This document shows, piece by piece, positions 52,009 to 60,688 of a stretch of 64,000 nt of DNA. Position numbers and translations under genes: made by a program. Source of the DNA: Bacillus sp. B-jedd (GTDB taxonomy: Bacteria; Bacillota; Bacilli; Bacillales; Cytobacillaceae); the NCBI RefSeq assembly GCF_000821085.1, contig NZ_CCXR01000001.1, positions 1,261,001-1,325,000 on the forward strand, given 5' to 3'. The notes below the pieces were generated by a model. The model saw only the letters and a list, made by a program, of their open reading frames with translations, did not search any database and was not told the origin of the DNA. Positions within the stretch are counted from its first letter, which is position 1, and every line of letters starts with the position of its first letter.

Positions 52009-52040
52009 ACAAAGCCATCCTTCGGGAATGGCTTTACTTT
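52009..52040. terminator. bidirectional terminator between small convergent genes
   Basis: ACAAAGCCAT-CC-TTCG-GG-AATGGCTTTACTTTT. Confidence 0.85.
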
Positions 52041-52444
52041 TTCTCCGCGATATAATCCAGCATCATTTTTGCGTGCTTTGCTTGCCCGGCGATGGTAGAG
52101 TACTTATAATTTGAGGTCTGATAGTCTTTCCGATATATTTCCGGCATACTGAGCAGTTGCTGATAGCTTTCTCTTACACTTTCTTCGGCATTTACAGGAA
52201 TTTTAAGGGCTTGAATGTCATTTTCGAACTTAGTATATATTTCTTCCATTTCTTTAGGTGATGGCCTGTCGGTTATGTTCTCAAGACGTTCATAAAATTT
52301 CCGGTAGGGCTTCTCCATCTCCCCAAGATATTCCTCGTATGAGTGCGCTTTCCCCAAAGTACTTCCAGTATAGAGGGTCACCCCGGTGATGACGAAAACT
52401 ATGAAGAATACCCATTTTGATTTTATACTGCGAGTCGACATCAT
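52034..52444 (-). CDS. hypothetical membrane-anchored protein (136 aa)
   Basis: The start at 52444 (MMSTRSIKSKWVFFIVFVIT) lies 9 nt after GAAGGAG; a GTG three codons earlier abuts the site. One N-terminal helix is followed by a charged, mostly helical external domain (EEYLGEMEKPYRKFYERLEN, MPEIYRKDYQTSNYKYS). No family was recognised. It is divergent from the histidine kinase gene, 249 bp away, and could be part of the same response, but nothing shows this. Confidence 0.65.
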   Translation of the reverse strand: MMSTRSIKSKWVFFIVFVITGVTLYTGSTLGKAHSYEEYLGEMEKPYRKFYERLENITDRPSPKEMEEIYTKFENDIQALKIPVNAEESVRESYQQLLSMPEIYRKDYQTSNYKYSTIAGQAKHAKMMLDYIAEKK

Positions 52445-52692
52445 TCCGGCCACTCCTTCTTTTAGGGGAACTCCCTCTCTTTCAAGTCTTATCAGGCTTT
52501 AAGACTCGTAGTAATGAAGGATTCACCTTATTATAAACCGCGCGTTCTTTCGGCATCAGCCAAAACTTCTACGATATTATGAAACTTTGTAGAAAAGTGT
52601 CGAAATCTGTTCACGGAAACAGCCATCAACCTTTTTTGTAATCATTTACACTGTTTATGTAAGGATTAACATTTGAGAGAAGGACCTTAGCG

Positions 52693-55239
52693 ATGGATAA
52701 AAATCAACCATTAAAAAGACAGCTGGCTTTCATATTTTTATTTCTCTCGCTAGTTCCAATTTGTATATTGGGAGTTTTTCATGGCAATGGGATCAGTGAG
52801 GAAATATCCCAATCTTCCAGAAGCCAGAAATATGCAGCCCAGAGGCTAAGTGAAGTAGTCGAAACTTACGTAGGCTTTCATATAAATTATATTGAATCGA
52901 TCAGCTATAATATTTCCCGCATGAAAATGTTAGATCAAAAGAGCATGACAATACTCCTGGAAGGGGCAAAAACCAAACTCCCGGGCTTTATGGAACTCTA
53001 TGTTGGCGATAAAGATGGAAAGATTGTTGCCTCCTATCTTGAAGGAGGAGTAATTGGTGAGCTGAAGGTTGGGGCCGATGTCAGTTCACGTGATCATTTC
53101 AAGAGCGTCAAACAGGGGGAAAAGACGATTATAACCCCGATTCTTGTAGGCCGGCATACGAAGACTCCGATGATTTTAATTGCCTCCCCATTGAAAAAGC
53201 AAGGGGAATTTAACGGATACGTTCTCGGCATGCTTGATTTGTCTGCCTTAACCAATACCATTACGGATTATGATTATGGGAAAGGTGCATATCCCGTTGT
53301 GGTGGATCAGGAACAAAAAATCATTTATCATCCCGGCCAGCAAGTGATTACGAAAAACTATGACGTTCAGATGTTCAAAAATAAATACAATCTAGAAGGC
53401 AGCCAGACAGGCGAAGGGAAGTATTACTCCTCAGTGTATCAAAGGCCGGAGTTTATGAGTTATGAGAAAATAAATTCACTAAACTGGCATGTTTTTGTTT
53501 CAAGACCTGTTTCAATCATGAATGAAGGCTATAAACAGGCTATTTATCTTCTAGGGGCGGTCTTGTTGTTTACACTGCTTCTGACCCAATTCCTGGCCAT
53601 GCGGCTTTCAAAGAAAATGCTTGGCCCAGTCGGGGTCCTAATGGATTACTCTGCCGCGCTCGAACAAAAATCGTTTACACTCGACCAGTTTGAAAAAATA
53701 CAACTGAAGAATGCGGCAAAGGAATATAATTTGCTCCTTCATCGTTTTTATGAAATGGGCAAAAACATCTTTAAAAACAGAGAGGACCTCCTGAAGCTGA
53801 ATCGGGAACTTGAGCAAAGAGTGGAAGAACGGACAGAGGGGCTGAGGATAAAAAATTCCCAACTCGAATTGATTAACGAAATGATTGAGTACCAAATGCC
53901 TCAAGGAGAGACAGAGGCGTTCCTGCAAAACTCGCTTGAAAAGCTGTCGGGTTATTTGGGGATATCGGTTTATTTTGAAAAAGATAAAACCGAAGGCTGT
54001 GACTGGGAAAAGACCGACAGTGCAGCTGATGTCTCCTTTGCGGGCAAGATTCTGGGCAGATTGGTCTTTGAACGATGTCTGGACGAAACTGCCAGAGATT
54101 TTGTAAGTGTCTATTCCCGGTCGCTCGGAATCATCCTGTACAATCATTATTTGATGAACAATCTAAGCAGGCACAATGAAGTACTTAAAACCGTTACTGA
54201 GAATATGAATGATGGTTTTGCCTTGCTGGACAGGGATTACGGCATTACCTATTCCAATGGATTATTTGCCAATACCCTCCGGTTGGCCGGTACCTCTTTG
54301 ACGGGATTGGATGTCATAGATTTATCCGTACGAATACCTTTTAGCAAAATCTCCATGAAAGACGATTTTTTAACGATTATGGAGGAAGATTGCCTTGAAG
54401 TCGTCTTTGCAATTAGTACGGAAGCAGGAGAACGGCATTTATCGATGGCAAAATTCCTGCTCCATGAGGAGGATGAAAAATTCGGTTTTGGGATTGTCCT
54501 AAGGGATATGACGAAGGAGAAAGAAATCGAGGAACTAAAAAACAGGTTGATTTCTTTTACTTCCCACGAATATAAAACGCCTATTACAACATTGAAAGGC
54601 AGTATTGAAACGCTCCTCCGAAAAGATGTTCAATGGGATGTAGACTTTATTGAAGAACTTTTGCGCGGCATGGAGGATGATGTCAAGCGGCTTGAACAGC
54701 TGACAAGTGATTGGCTTGATATTGTGAAAATAGATTCGAACGCGTTAGTGCTTATTAAAGAAAAAACGAGGATAGGGACGTTCATTGAGGGCGTGCTTCA
54801 GGGATTGAAGAAGCCTCCGTTTACCGAAGCGGAAATTATTTATAAAGTTCGGCCAGAGGCCAACCCTGTTGTTTCATTTGATTTGAAAAGATTGGAACAA
54901 GTCATAAGGAATATCATCACAAATGCCATTAGGTATTCCAATGGAAAGCCCAGGATCGAAATTTCCATACATGAAGGTAAGGATGCCATATACCTCGATT
55001 TCTGTGACAACGGCATCGGTATAGCCAAGGAAAACCTGCAGAAAATTTTTGACAAGTTTTTTCATGTTGATGCAAGCCGGACGAGAAAATCTGGCGGGAC
55101 AGGGCTCGGATTGGCTATTTGCAAGGGAATTGTCGATGCGCACGGTTGGGAACTGTACGTCCAAAGCGAGTTGTCGGCCGGCAGCAAATTTACGGTTAAA
55201 ATACCAAATGACAGGCAGGTGGAAGATCATGAAGCATAA
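52693..55239 (+). CDS. dCache sensor histidine kinase
   Basis: The ATG at 52693 follows GAGAGAAGGACC. The 848-aa protein has one N-terminal helix (residues 10-30), an extracellular dCache-like ligand domain (about 31-280, with GEKTIITPILVGRHTKTPM and YPVVVDQEQKIIYHPGQQ), and a second helix (about 283-305). A coiled coil, a GAF-like region (about 400-490) and a PAS-like region (about 500-600) follow. The kinase core has His625 in SFTSHEYKTPITTLKGSIE, the N box RNIITNAIRYSNGK, and G boxes DNGIGIAKEN and GGTGLGLAICKG. It overlaps its response regulator gene by 11 bp. The downstream reductase operon suggests it senses an external electron acceptor such as an unsaturated carboxylate. Confidence 0.92.
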   Translation: MDKNQPLKRQLAFIFLFLSLVPICILGVFHGNGISEEISQSSRSQKYAAQRLSEVVETYVGFHINYIESISYNISRMKMLDQKSMTILLEGAKTKLPGFMELYVGDKDGKIVASYLEGGVIGELKVGADVSSRDHFKSVKQGEKTIITPILVGRHTKTPMILIASPLKKQGEFNGYVLGMLDLSALTNTITDYDYGKGAYPVVVDQEQKIIYHPGQQVITKNYDVQMFKNKYNLEGSQTGEGKYYSSVYQRPEFMSYEKINSLNWHVFVSRPVSIMNEGYKQAIYLLGAVLLFTLLLTQFLAMRLSKKMLGPVGVLMDYSAALEQKSFTLDQFEKIQLKNAAKEYNLLLHRFYEMGKNIFKNREDLLKLNRELEQRVEERTEGLRIKNSQLELINEMIEYQMPQGETEAFLQNSLEKLSGYLGISVYFEKDKTEGCDWEKTDSAADVSFAGKILGRLVFERCLDETARDFVSVYSRSLGIILYNHYLMNNLSRHNEVLKTVTENMNDGFALLDRDYGITYSNGLFANTLRLAGTSLTGLDVIDLSVRIPFSKISMKDDFLTIMEEDCLEVVFAISTEAGERHLSMAKFLLHEEDEKFGFGIVLRDMTKEKEIEELKNRLISFTSHEYKTPITTLKGSIETLLRKDVQWDVDFIEELLRGMEDDVKRLEQLTSDWLDIVKIDSNALVLIKEKTRIGTFIEGVLQGLKKPPFTEAEIIYKVRPEANPVVSFDLKRLEQVIRNIITNAIRYSNGKPRIEISIHEGKDAIYLDFCDNGIGIAKENLQKIFDKFFHVDASRTRKSGGTGLGLAICKGIVDAHGWELYVQSELSAGSKFTVKIPNDRQVEDHEA

Positions 55240-55921
55240 AATAGTGATGGTTGACGATGAAGCGAAAATCCTTAGGTTTGTGTCTGCGAATCTTAGGGCG
55301 CAAGGCTATACTGTACACACTTTTGCAGATGGACGGCCAATGCTCGAGGAGTATGACGCTTTAATGCCGGATTTGGTTTTGCTTGATATCCTCATGCCGG
55401 AAATGGACGGTTTTGAGGTTCTTGAGGCTTTGCGGGGATTCACTGATGTCCCGGTCATCATGCTTTCCGCATGCCATGACGCAAACGATAAAATCACCGC
55501 GCTGGATCTCGGATCCGATGATTATATGACCAAGCCATTTACCCTTGAGGAACTTTATGCGAGAATCCGGGCAGTCCTGAGACGGACAGCCAGGACCGCG
55601 CCGTTGCAATCTGTCAGTAAAACATGCAAAGTTCAGAACCTCGAAATTGATTACTCGAAGCTTCGAATATTTGTGGATGGAAAAGAAGCGAACGTGACAA
55701 ACACGGAGTATAAACTATTTGCCCTTCTTTCTTCAAACAGGGGAAAAGTACTGACACACGAAGAAATTCTTAGCCAAATATGGGGTCCTGAATACCGGAA
55801 TGATATTGATTATCTTCGTGTCGCCATCGCGCGTCTTCGGCAGAAGCTGAGGAAAGCGAATGGTGAGAATAAAATTGAGTACATTACAACCTACCCGGGA
55901 GTAGGGTATATGATTGAGTAA
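55229..55921 (+). CDS. OmpR-family response regulator
   Basis: The ATG at 55229 (GTGGAAGATC precedes) overlaps the kinase stop. The 230-aa protein has a receiver domain with MVDDEAK, phospho-Asp53 in LVLLDILMPEMDG and the lysine in DYMTKPFTLEEL. It ends in a winged-helix OmpR/PhoB domain (NVTNTEYKLFALLSSNRGKVLTHEE broken by family variation, then DYLRVAIARLRQKLR and YITTYPGVGYMI). The likely target is the flavoprotein-cytochrome operon that starts 178 bp downstream. Confidence 0.93.
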   Translation: MKHKIVMVDDEAKILRFVSANLRAQGYTVHTFADGRPMLEEYDALMPDLVLLDILMPEMDGFEVLEALRGFTDVPVIMLSACHDANDKITALDLGSDDYMTKPFTLEELYARIRAVLRRTARTAPLQSVSKTCKVQNLEIDYSKLRIFVDGKEANVTNTEYKLFALLSSNRGKVLTHEEILSQIWGPEYRNDIDYLRVAIARLRQKLRKANGENKIEYITTYPGVGYMIE

Positions 55922-55942
55922 GATAATACTATTTTTACTTTG

Positions 55943-55971
55943 AAAACACAGTCAATCAGACTGTGTTTTTG
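55943..55971 (+). terminator. terminator of the two-component operon
   Basis: AAAACACAGTC-AATCA-GACTGTGTTTTT. Confidence 0.9.
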
Positions 55972-56066
55972 TCAGTTTTATGACTGATATACTTTTGTAA
56001 TATTTCTCTGAATCCGTGTTATGGGGATGTAATTGAATGTCTTTTAGAATGTGGGTGTAGGAATTT

Positions 56067-56084
56067 TTGTGAACATAATCACAA
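56067..56084. promoter_or_regulatory. candidate Rex (or Fnr-like) operator upstream of the reductase operon
   Basis: TTGTGAACATAATCACAA fits the Rex consensus TTGTGAA-N4-TTCACAA at 13 of 14 fixed positions. It also contains a perfect Fnr/CRP-type TGTGA-N6-TCACA. It ends directly before the AAGAGGAG ribosome binding site, a repressor-like position that suits Rex better than activation by Fnr. Neither regulator gene is in the window. Confidence 0.55.
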
Positions 56085-56098
56085 GAGGAGTGTTAAAC

Positions 56099-57637
56099 AT
56101 GAAGGGTAAAACTACACGCCTTGAATTGTTAAAGGTTGGGGCTGTGGCAATGGGCGTCCTGGCAACTGGGGGTCTGATACCGGTTAGTGTCCTTGGGAAA
56201 GGGAGCAAGAAAAAAGAGAACTCCACCCATGACTACGCATTCGATGAAATGTTTGATGTCATCGTCATCGGAAGCGGGCTTGCCGGAACAATTGCGGCGC
56301 TGACTGCCGCTGAAAAAGGTGCCAAAGTGGCGCTGCTTGAAAAGATGGATTACCTCGGTGGAAGCTCATTGAAGCAAGAGTTCCACTTTTCCTTGGCGGG
56401 GAGCGCAGAACAGAAAAAGAAGGGAATCGAGGACAGTATAGAACTCCTGGTCGGCGATATGCAAAAGATTGGTGAGAACTACGGCCAACCTGGCCTCGCC
56501 ACTGAAATGGCGAAGCGCTCCGGGGAGCTTTACAAGCTATTAACTGGACTCGGTGTCTCCTTCGGGGAACTGAAGCAATTGAGAGGGCATTCTGTTGCAA
56601 GAACGTTATGGCTTGAGGATGGCGGTAAAAAAGTCATGGCTAAGCTGCATGCGAAATTGAATGGCAAATGCGAGATCAGGAAGAAGTGCAAGGCGGAGGA
56701 AGTGCTTTTCGATAATGCTGGCAGGGCGGTAGGCGTCAGAGTCCGCGAACAATATACGGTGACCGGCAAGCATGACGATGATTTCATTAATGTCTCGGGT
56801 ACAGCAAAGGTTTACGGCGTTAAAAAAGCGATTATTCTTGCCAATGGCGGCTATGCCTTTGATAAACAGTTTATCGAGGGGGAGGCTAAATATTTTGGCA
56901 AAATGTCGGAAACATCGCCGGGACTTCATCCGGGAGCAACGGCTGGCCTTTTAAAGTCACTCATTAAAAAAGGAGTCCATCCGGTAAATACAGCACTTTA
57001 CCATTTTTCCTATCCGCTTTACGAACGCGATTATTATTATGGGATGATGACTGACGCAGCGGGTATCAGGCTCACGGATGAGGGAAATCCGAATAAATTC
57101 GGCCGCATTTCGTTCAAGTCGAAAAATAAGAATAGCGGCAAGCCGCCGGTGTGCATTTTTGACCAGACAGGCTTTGAAAATATGAGCGACAAGAAAAGGC
57201 GGGACCGTGCGCTGACGGAAGGTAAACTTAAAAAATTCGAGACGATTCCTGAACTTGCTTCACACTTTGGACTTCCCGAAGCCGCGCTTGCACAGACAAT
57301 TGCCGACTACCACAAAACGATTGAAGCCGGCAAAGATGAAATCACCATGAAAATGCTCGATGGATTAAAAGGGGCAGCCGTCAAAAAGGCTCCTTTTTAC
57401 GCAATTGAAATAGTGCCTGAAATGAACAGCACAACCGGAGGGGTTAAGGTGGACAAAAAAGCCATGGTCATCCGGATGGCGGACGGTAAACCAATCAAGG
57501 GATTGTTTGCCGCCGGTGAAGTGGCCGGAGGCATCCATGGCGGCCAAATCCTTGAAGGAACCTGTGTTGCCAGCTGCGGTACTTATGGAATAATCGCCGG
57601 GGAACAGGCAGTGAAAATGGAACCTGTACTTACTTGA
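56099..57637 (+). CDS. FAD-dependent flavocytochrome c/fumarate-reductase-like flavoprotein, first copy
   Basis: The ATG at 56099 follows AAGAGGAG; a GTG at 56051 precedes the operator and is rejected. The 512-aa protein has an FAD Rossmann motif FDVIVIGSGLAGTIAALTA, YLGGSS, the family block GHSVARTLW and the C-terminal FAD motif GLFAAGEVAGGIHGG. Compared with fumarate reductases, two substrate-site arginines appear to be missing: TDEGNPNKF replaces the NExxxR segment, and GGQILEG replaces GANRLGG. The substrate may therefore not be a dicarboxylate. The N-terminus TTRLELLKVGAVAMG is a degenerate twin-arginine signal with one arginine. A tetraheme cytochrome gene follows. Confidence 0.85.
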   Translation: MKGKTTRLELLKVGAVAMGVLATGGLIPVSVLGKGSKKKENSTHDYAFDEMFDVIVIGSGLAGTIAALTAAEKGAKVALLEKMDYLGGSSLKQEFHFSLAGSAEQKKKGIEDSIELLVGDMQKIGENYGQPGLATEMAKRSGELYKLLTGLGVSFGELKQLRGHSVARTLWLEDGGKKVMAKLHAKLNGKCEIRKKCKAEEVLFDNAGRAVGVRVREQYTVTGKHDDDFINVSGTAKVYGVKKAIILANGGYAFDKQFIEGEAKYFGKMSETSPGLHPGATAGLLKSLIKKGVHPVNTALYHFSYPLYERDYYYGMMTDAAGIRLTDEGNPNKFGRISFKSKNKNSGKPPVCIFDQTGFENMSDKKRRDRALTEGKLKKFETIPELASHFGLPEAALAQTIADYHKTIEAGKDEITMKMLDGLKGAAVKKAPFYAIEIVPEMNSTTGGVKVDKKAMVIRMADGKPIKGLFAAGEVAGGIHGGQILEGTCVASCGTYGIIAGEQAVKMEPVLT

Positions 57638-57658
57638 TAAGCTGGGAGTGAACAGAAA

Positions 57659-58117
57659 GTGAAAAAATTATTGATTGTCATCGGCCTTCTTCTGCTGGCG
57701 GGAGCAGGGTTTGTATATGAAGGGATCAACGCCAAGGAAAAAAGCGAAAAAACGGATGTCTCCTTTTCGAAAACAACCATTTCCGCGGAAAAAATGGCTG
57801 AGCTGGAGAAAAAGCATCCTTCAAAAAATTACGCCCATAAAAAGCTAGGATTTGATTGCGTGGCTTGCCATGGGGATTTTAAGGATACAAAGGAAATTAA
57901 GCCGCTTGGAAAGGAAGAATGCTTGGCTTGCCATGGCGACTACAAGAAAGTAGCGAAGCGCACTTCCCATCTCGATAAAAATGAAGTGAATCCGCATAAC
58001 GGGTTCCACCATAAAGATAATCTGGACTGTGCTGATTGCCATAAAGAACACAAACCATCAGTGAATTATTGCGCGAACTGCCATGATACGAAGGTCTGGA
58101 TGAAAGACACTCCGTAG
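57659..58117 (+). CDS. tetraheme cytochrome c3-type protein
   Basis: A GTG start at 57659 with GGGAG upstream. The 152-aa product has an N-terminal helix (LLIVIGLLLLAGAGFVYEGI, signal or anchor) and four CxxCH heme sites: CVACH, CLACH, CADCH and CANCH. Extra histidines (HPSKNYAHKKLG, TSHLDKN, NGFHHKDN) can serve as distal ligands. The size and spacing match the tetraheme domain of Shewanella flavocytochrome c and small tetraheme cytochromes. Outside the membrane it should shuttle electrons from the NapC-type quinol dehydrogenase to the flavoproteins. Confidence 0.9.
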   Translation: MKKLLIVIGLLLLAGAGFVYEGINAKEKSEKTDVSFSKTTISAEKMAELEKKHPSKNYAHKKLGFDCVACHGDFKDTKEIKPLGKEECLACHGDYKKVAKRTSHLDKNEVNPHNGFHHKDNLDCADCHKEHKPSVNYCANCHDTKVWMKDTP

Positions 58118-58135
58118 AGAAAGGGTGCTGGATGA

Positions 58136-58729
58136 ATGAAAGAGAAAAAAGGTTTACTAGCGAAAATAAATTCAAAGGCCGGCTTCATTGCGGCTATTCT
58201 GCTTACGGCTTTTCTAACCATTGTGGTTGCATTTTTCTCGTCAGACGTGATTCATGCTACAGGGACTCCAGAATTTTGCGGGAGCTGCCATGAGATGGAC
58301 ACCTTCGTAAAGGCGTATGAGCGGGATATCCACGGAGGAGCAAACCGGGCCGGCATCAAAGCGGATTGCGCGACTTGTCACTTGCCACAGGATTCAACAC
58401 TGGATTATATGGCAACCAAGGTTGTCAGCGGGGCAAAGGAAGTAAAATCTCACTTTGTTGGAAGTTATTCTAAAAAGGAATACTACGAAAATCTTAAAAA
58501 CCGGGAAGAGTTTGTTTATTCAAGTGGATGCATCTCCTGCCATAAAGAAGTTGACAGTGGAAAGCTGAAATCTGACAATGCCAAAGCACAGAAAATGCAT
58601 ACGTATTACCGGAGCAAAAAAGGAACGAGCAGGGCGATTGAATGTGCTTCCTGCCATATCGATGTAGGCCATAACGGCGAGCTGCCCCAAGCATTGAGTG
58701 ATTTGGAAAATCTTTCGAACGAAAAGTGA
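58136..58729 (+). CDS. NapC/NirT-type (CymA-like) membrane tetraheme cytochrome c
   Basis: The 197-aa protein starts at ATG 58136 after GAAAGGGTGCTGG. It has one N-terminal anchor helix (FIAAILLTAFLTIVVAFF) and four CxxCH motifs: CGSCH, CATCH, CISCH and CASCH. TPEFCGSCHEMDTFVKAYER resembles the first-heme region of NapC/NrfH/CymA proteins, where a Met or Asp near the site contacts heme and quinol. It would oxidise menaquinol and pass electrons to the c3-type partner. Its place between the two flavoprotein genes supports a complete quinol-to-acceptor chain. Confidence 0.9.
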   Translation: MKEKKGLLAKINSKAGFIAAILLTAFLTIVVAFFSSDVIHATGTPEFCGSCHEMDTFVKAYERDIHGGANRAGIKADCATCHLPQDSTLDYMATKVVSGAKEVKSHFVGSYSKKEYYENLKNREEFVYSSGCISCHKEVDSGKLKSDNAKAQKMHTYYRSKKGTSRAIECASCHIDVGHNGELPQALSDLENLSNEK

Positions 58730-58774
58730 TTGTCTAAAATGTACTTAAAGAATGAGTTAAAAGGAGGAACCTTC

Positions 58775-60304
58775 ATGGATCGCAGGACCTTTTTGAAAGC
58801 AGGCGCAGCCTCTGCGGCAGTTACGGCCCTATCGGTATCAAGTCTGGCGCCGCTCGTGGAAGCGGAAGAGAACGATGAAGTTGAGTTTGATGAAGTATTT
58901 GATGTCATTGTAGTCGGTAGCGGGCTCGCTGGTACTACCTCGGCCATAACCGCTGCTGAACAAGGAAACAAAGTTTTGGTTGTAGATAAAATGAATATCC
59001 TCGGAGGAACATCATTAATCAGCGGTTTGAATTTTTCCTGTGTCGGAAGCGATGAGCAAAAGGCAGCGGGAATTGAAGACAGCTATGAACTGATGGCCCA
59101 GGATATGCGGAAGGTTTCCGATGATTATGGCGATCCGGACCTCGCGCTGACTGTCGCGAAAATGACGACGCGTTTCTATCATTTTCTGAAAGGGCGAGGC
59201 GTTAAATTCCAGCAGTTCAAGCAATTGGGCGGTCATTCTGTCGCGCGTGCCGTTTGGGCTGGAGGAGGGGCTTATGTCATTCACCCTCTCCATAGCTATG
59301 CGGAGCAAAAACTTGCTGGAAACCTGACAATGAGAAAACGCTGCAAGGTGGATGATGTCATCTTCAAAGGCAACCGGGCAGTAGGTGTCAAGGTTAGGGA
59401 AAATTACTACTTTGACTTTGAAAATCCTTCCAAGGATGATGAAAAAAATGATACAGGAACCGTAAAATATATCGGTGCGAGGAAAGGGATCGTTTTCGCC
59501 AGCGGCGGATATTGCAGGGATAAAAAACTGCTGGGTTCGGAAGCAGGCGTGTTGGAGGAAACAAACAGCGATGCCAATCCGGGAGCACGCTCGGGGACGA
59601 TGAGGATGCTGATGGGACACGGGGCCCAAGCAATCAACCTTTCACTGTTCCGGCTTGCCTATCCGATCCCGACTGAGGATATTATGTGGGGCATGCTGAT
59701 CAATCCGGATGGTAAGCGGTTCGTAAATGAATTCGGAAACAGGAATACAATAGGAACCACCATTCTGAAAGAAAAGCAGAAGTACAATGGAAAAGCCCCG
59801 CTTCTGATCTATGATCAAACAGGTGCAGATAACTTCCATGATAAACAGCGGTTTGAGCTTAGTATGGAAGCTAAAAATGGCTATGAAGGCACCATGTACA
59901 AGTTCAATACGATTGAAGAAATCGCCAAGTTTTTTGATTACGACACCCAAGTACTCAAAAAGGCAGTAAAAGACTATAATGAGTTGCTCGATAGCGGCGT
60001 TGATAAGGAGTTTGGCAAGGATTTTTCACAAATGAATGGGGCTGCCCTAAAAAAAGCACCATTTTACGCGATGAGACTGACACCGAAATGTACGTATACT
60101 CCAGGTGGAGTGCGAATTGACACTGAAGCTAGGATTATAAACAACATGACTGGAGAACCGTTCGAAGCACTATTTGCAGCTGGGGAAGCAACAGGCGGCG
60201 TTCATGGCGCAATGCGTCTGACAGCTTGCTCGGTACCGGATTGCGGAGCATTCGGACTTATTTCCGGAGATAATGTTTCAGCCATGAAACCGATAGAATT
60301 ATAG
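58775..60304 (+). CDS. Tat-exported fumarate/urocanate-reductase-like flavoprotein, second copy
   Basis: The ATG at 58775 follows AAAGGAGG. The 509-aa protein begins MDRRTFLKAGAASAAVTA, a canonical twin-arginine signal, so it is exported folded with FAD. The FAD motif is FDVIVVGSGLAGTTSAITA. Unlike the first copy it keeps an arginine at the proton-relay position (RFVNEFGNRNTIG) and one in GAMRLTAC, corresponding to the GANRLGG substrate arginine, while the HTMGG histidine reads YTPGG. It may reduce an unsaturated carboxylate such as fumarate, methacrylate, urocanate or a phenylacrylate. It lacks heme domains, so the c-type cytochromes nearby are its likely donors. Confidence 0.88.
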   Translation: MDRRTFLKAGAASAAVTALSVSSLAPLVEAEENDEVEFDEVFDVIVVGSGLAGTTSAITAAEQGNKVLVVDKMNILGGTSLISGLNFSCVGSDEQKAAGIEDSYELMAQDMRKVSDDYGDPDLALTVAKMTTRFYHFLKGRGVKFQQFKQLGGHSVARAVWAGGGAYVIHPLHSYAEQKLAGNLTMRKRCKVDDVIFKGNRAVGVKVRENYYFDFENPSKDDEKNDTGTVKYIGARKGIVFASGGYCRDKKLLGSEAGVLEETNSDANPGARSGTMRMLMGHGAQAINLSLFRLAYPIPTEDIMWGMLINPDGKRFVNEFGNRNTIGTTILKEKQKYNGKAPLLIYDQTGADNFHDKQRFELSMEAKNGYEGTMYKFNTIEEIAKFFDYDTQVLKKAVKDYNELLDSGVDKEFGKDFSQMNGAALKKAPFYAMRLTPKCTYTPGGVRIDTEARIINNMTGEPFEALFAAGEATGGVHGAMRLTACSVPDCGAFGLISGDNVSAMKPIEL

Positions 60305-60325
60305 GTTGGAGAAGAGGGTAAGTAG

Positions 60326-60520
60326 ATGGCAAACATTGGAATACCTGGGTTAATCATTATTTTGGTTTTAGCGTTAATCGTTTTTGGCCCGAAAAAACTC
60401 CCTGAGCTTGGCAGAGCGGTTGGAACGACGTTGAAGGAGTTCAAAAGATCGACGCGGGAATTGACGGATGACATCGTTGATGAAGTGCAGGAAGTAAAAA
60501 CTGAAATCGAAAAGATGTAG
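60326..60520 (+). CDS. tatA: TatA/E twin-arginine translocase subunit
   Basis: The 64-aa protein starts at ATG 60326 after GAAGAGGGTAAG, 21 bp behind the Tat-signal flavoprotein. It has the standard N-terminal helix ([28 protein letters not shown], quoted in parts: [10 protein letters not shown] hinge) and an amphipathic, acidic tail ([18 protein letters not shown]). In B. subtilis a dedicated TatA is likewise encoded beside its substrate PhoD. No tatC is present here, so it must work with a TatC from elsewhere in the genome. Confidence 0.92.
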   Translation: MANIGIPGLIIILVLALIVFGPKKLPELGRAVGTTLKEFKRSTRELTDDIVDEVQEVKTEIEKM

Positions 60521-60525
60521 CGAAC

Positions 60526-60567
60526 AGCCCTCCATCAAGTCATTTGTACTTGAGGAGGGTTTTTTTG
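60526..60567 (+). terminator. terminator of the reductase-tatA operon
   Basis: CCCTC-CAT-CAAGT-CATTTGT-ACTTG-AG-GAGGG then TTTTTTTGC. Confidence 0.9.
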
Positions 60568-60621
60568 CTTAAATAAAACGTTCAATTAGCGCTGAGAATT
60601 CTTTAGAGACCCGTTTCCAAT

Positions 60622-60650
60622 TTGCCCAATATTTAGAATATGTCTATAAT
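60622..60650 (+). promoter_or_regulatory. sigma-A promoter of the allD-like gene
   Basis: TTGCCC (60622-60627), exactly 17 bp, then TATAAT (60645-60650); about 39 bp before the start codon. Confidence 0.6.
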
Positions 60651-60688
60651 CGGAAGTGCAGTCAACTATACATAACGAGGTGCAAAGG

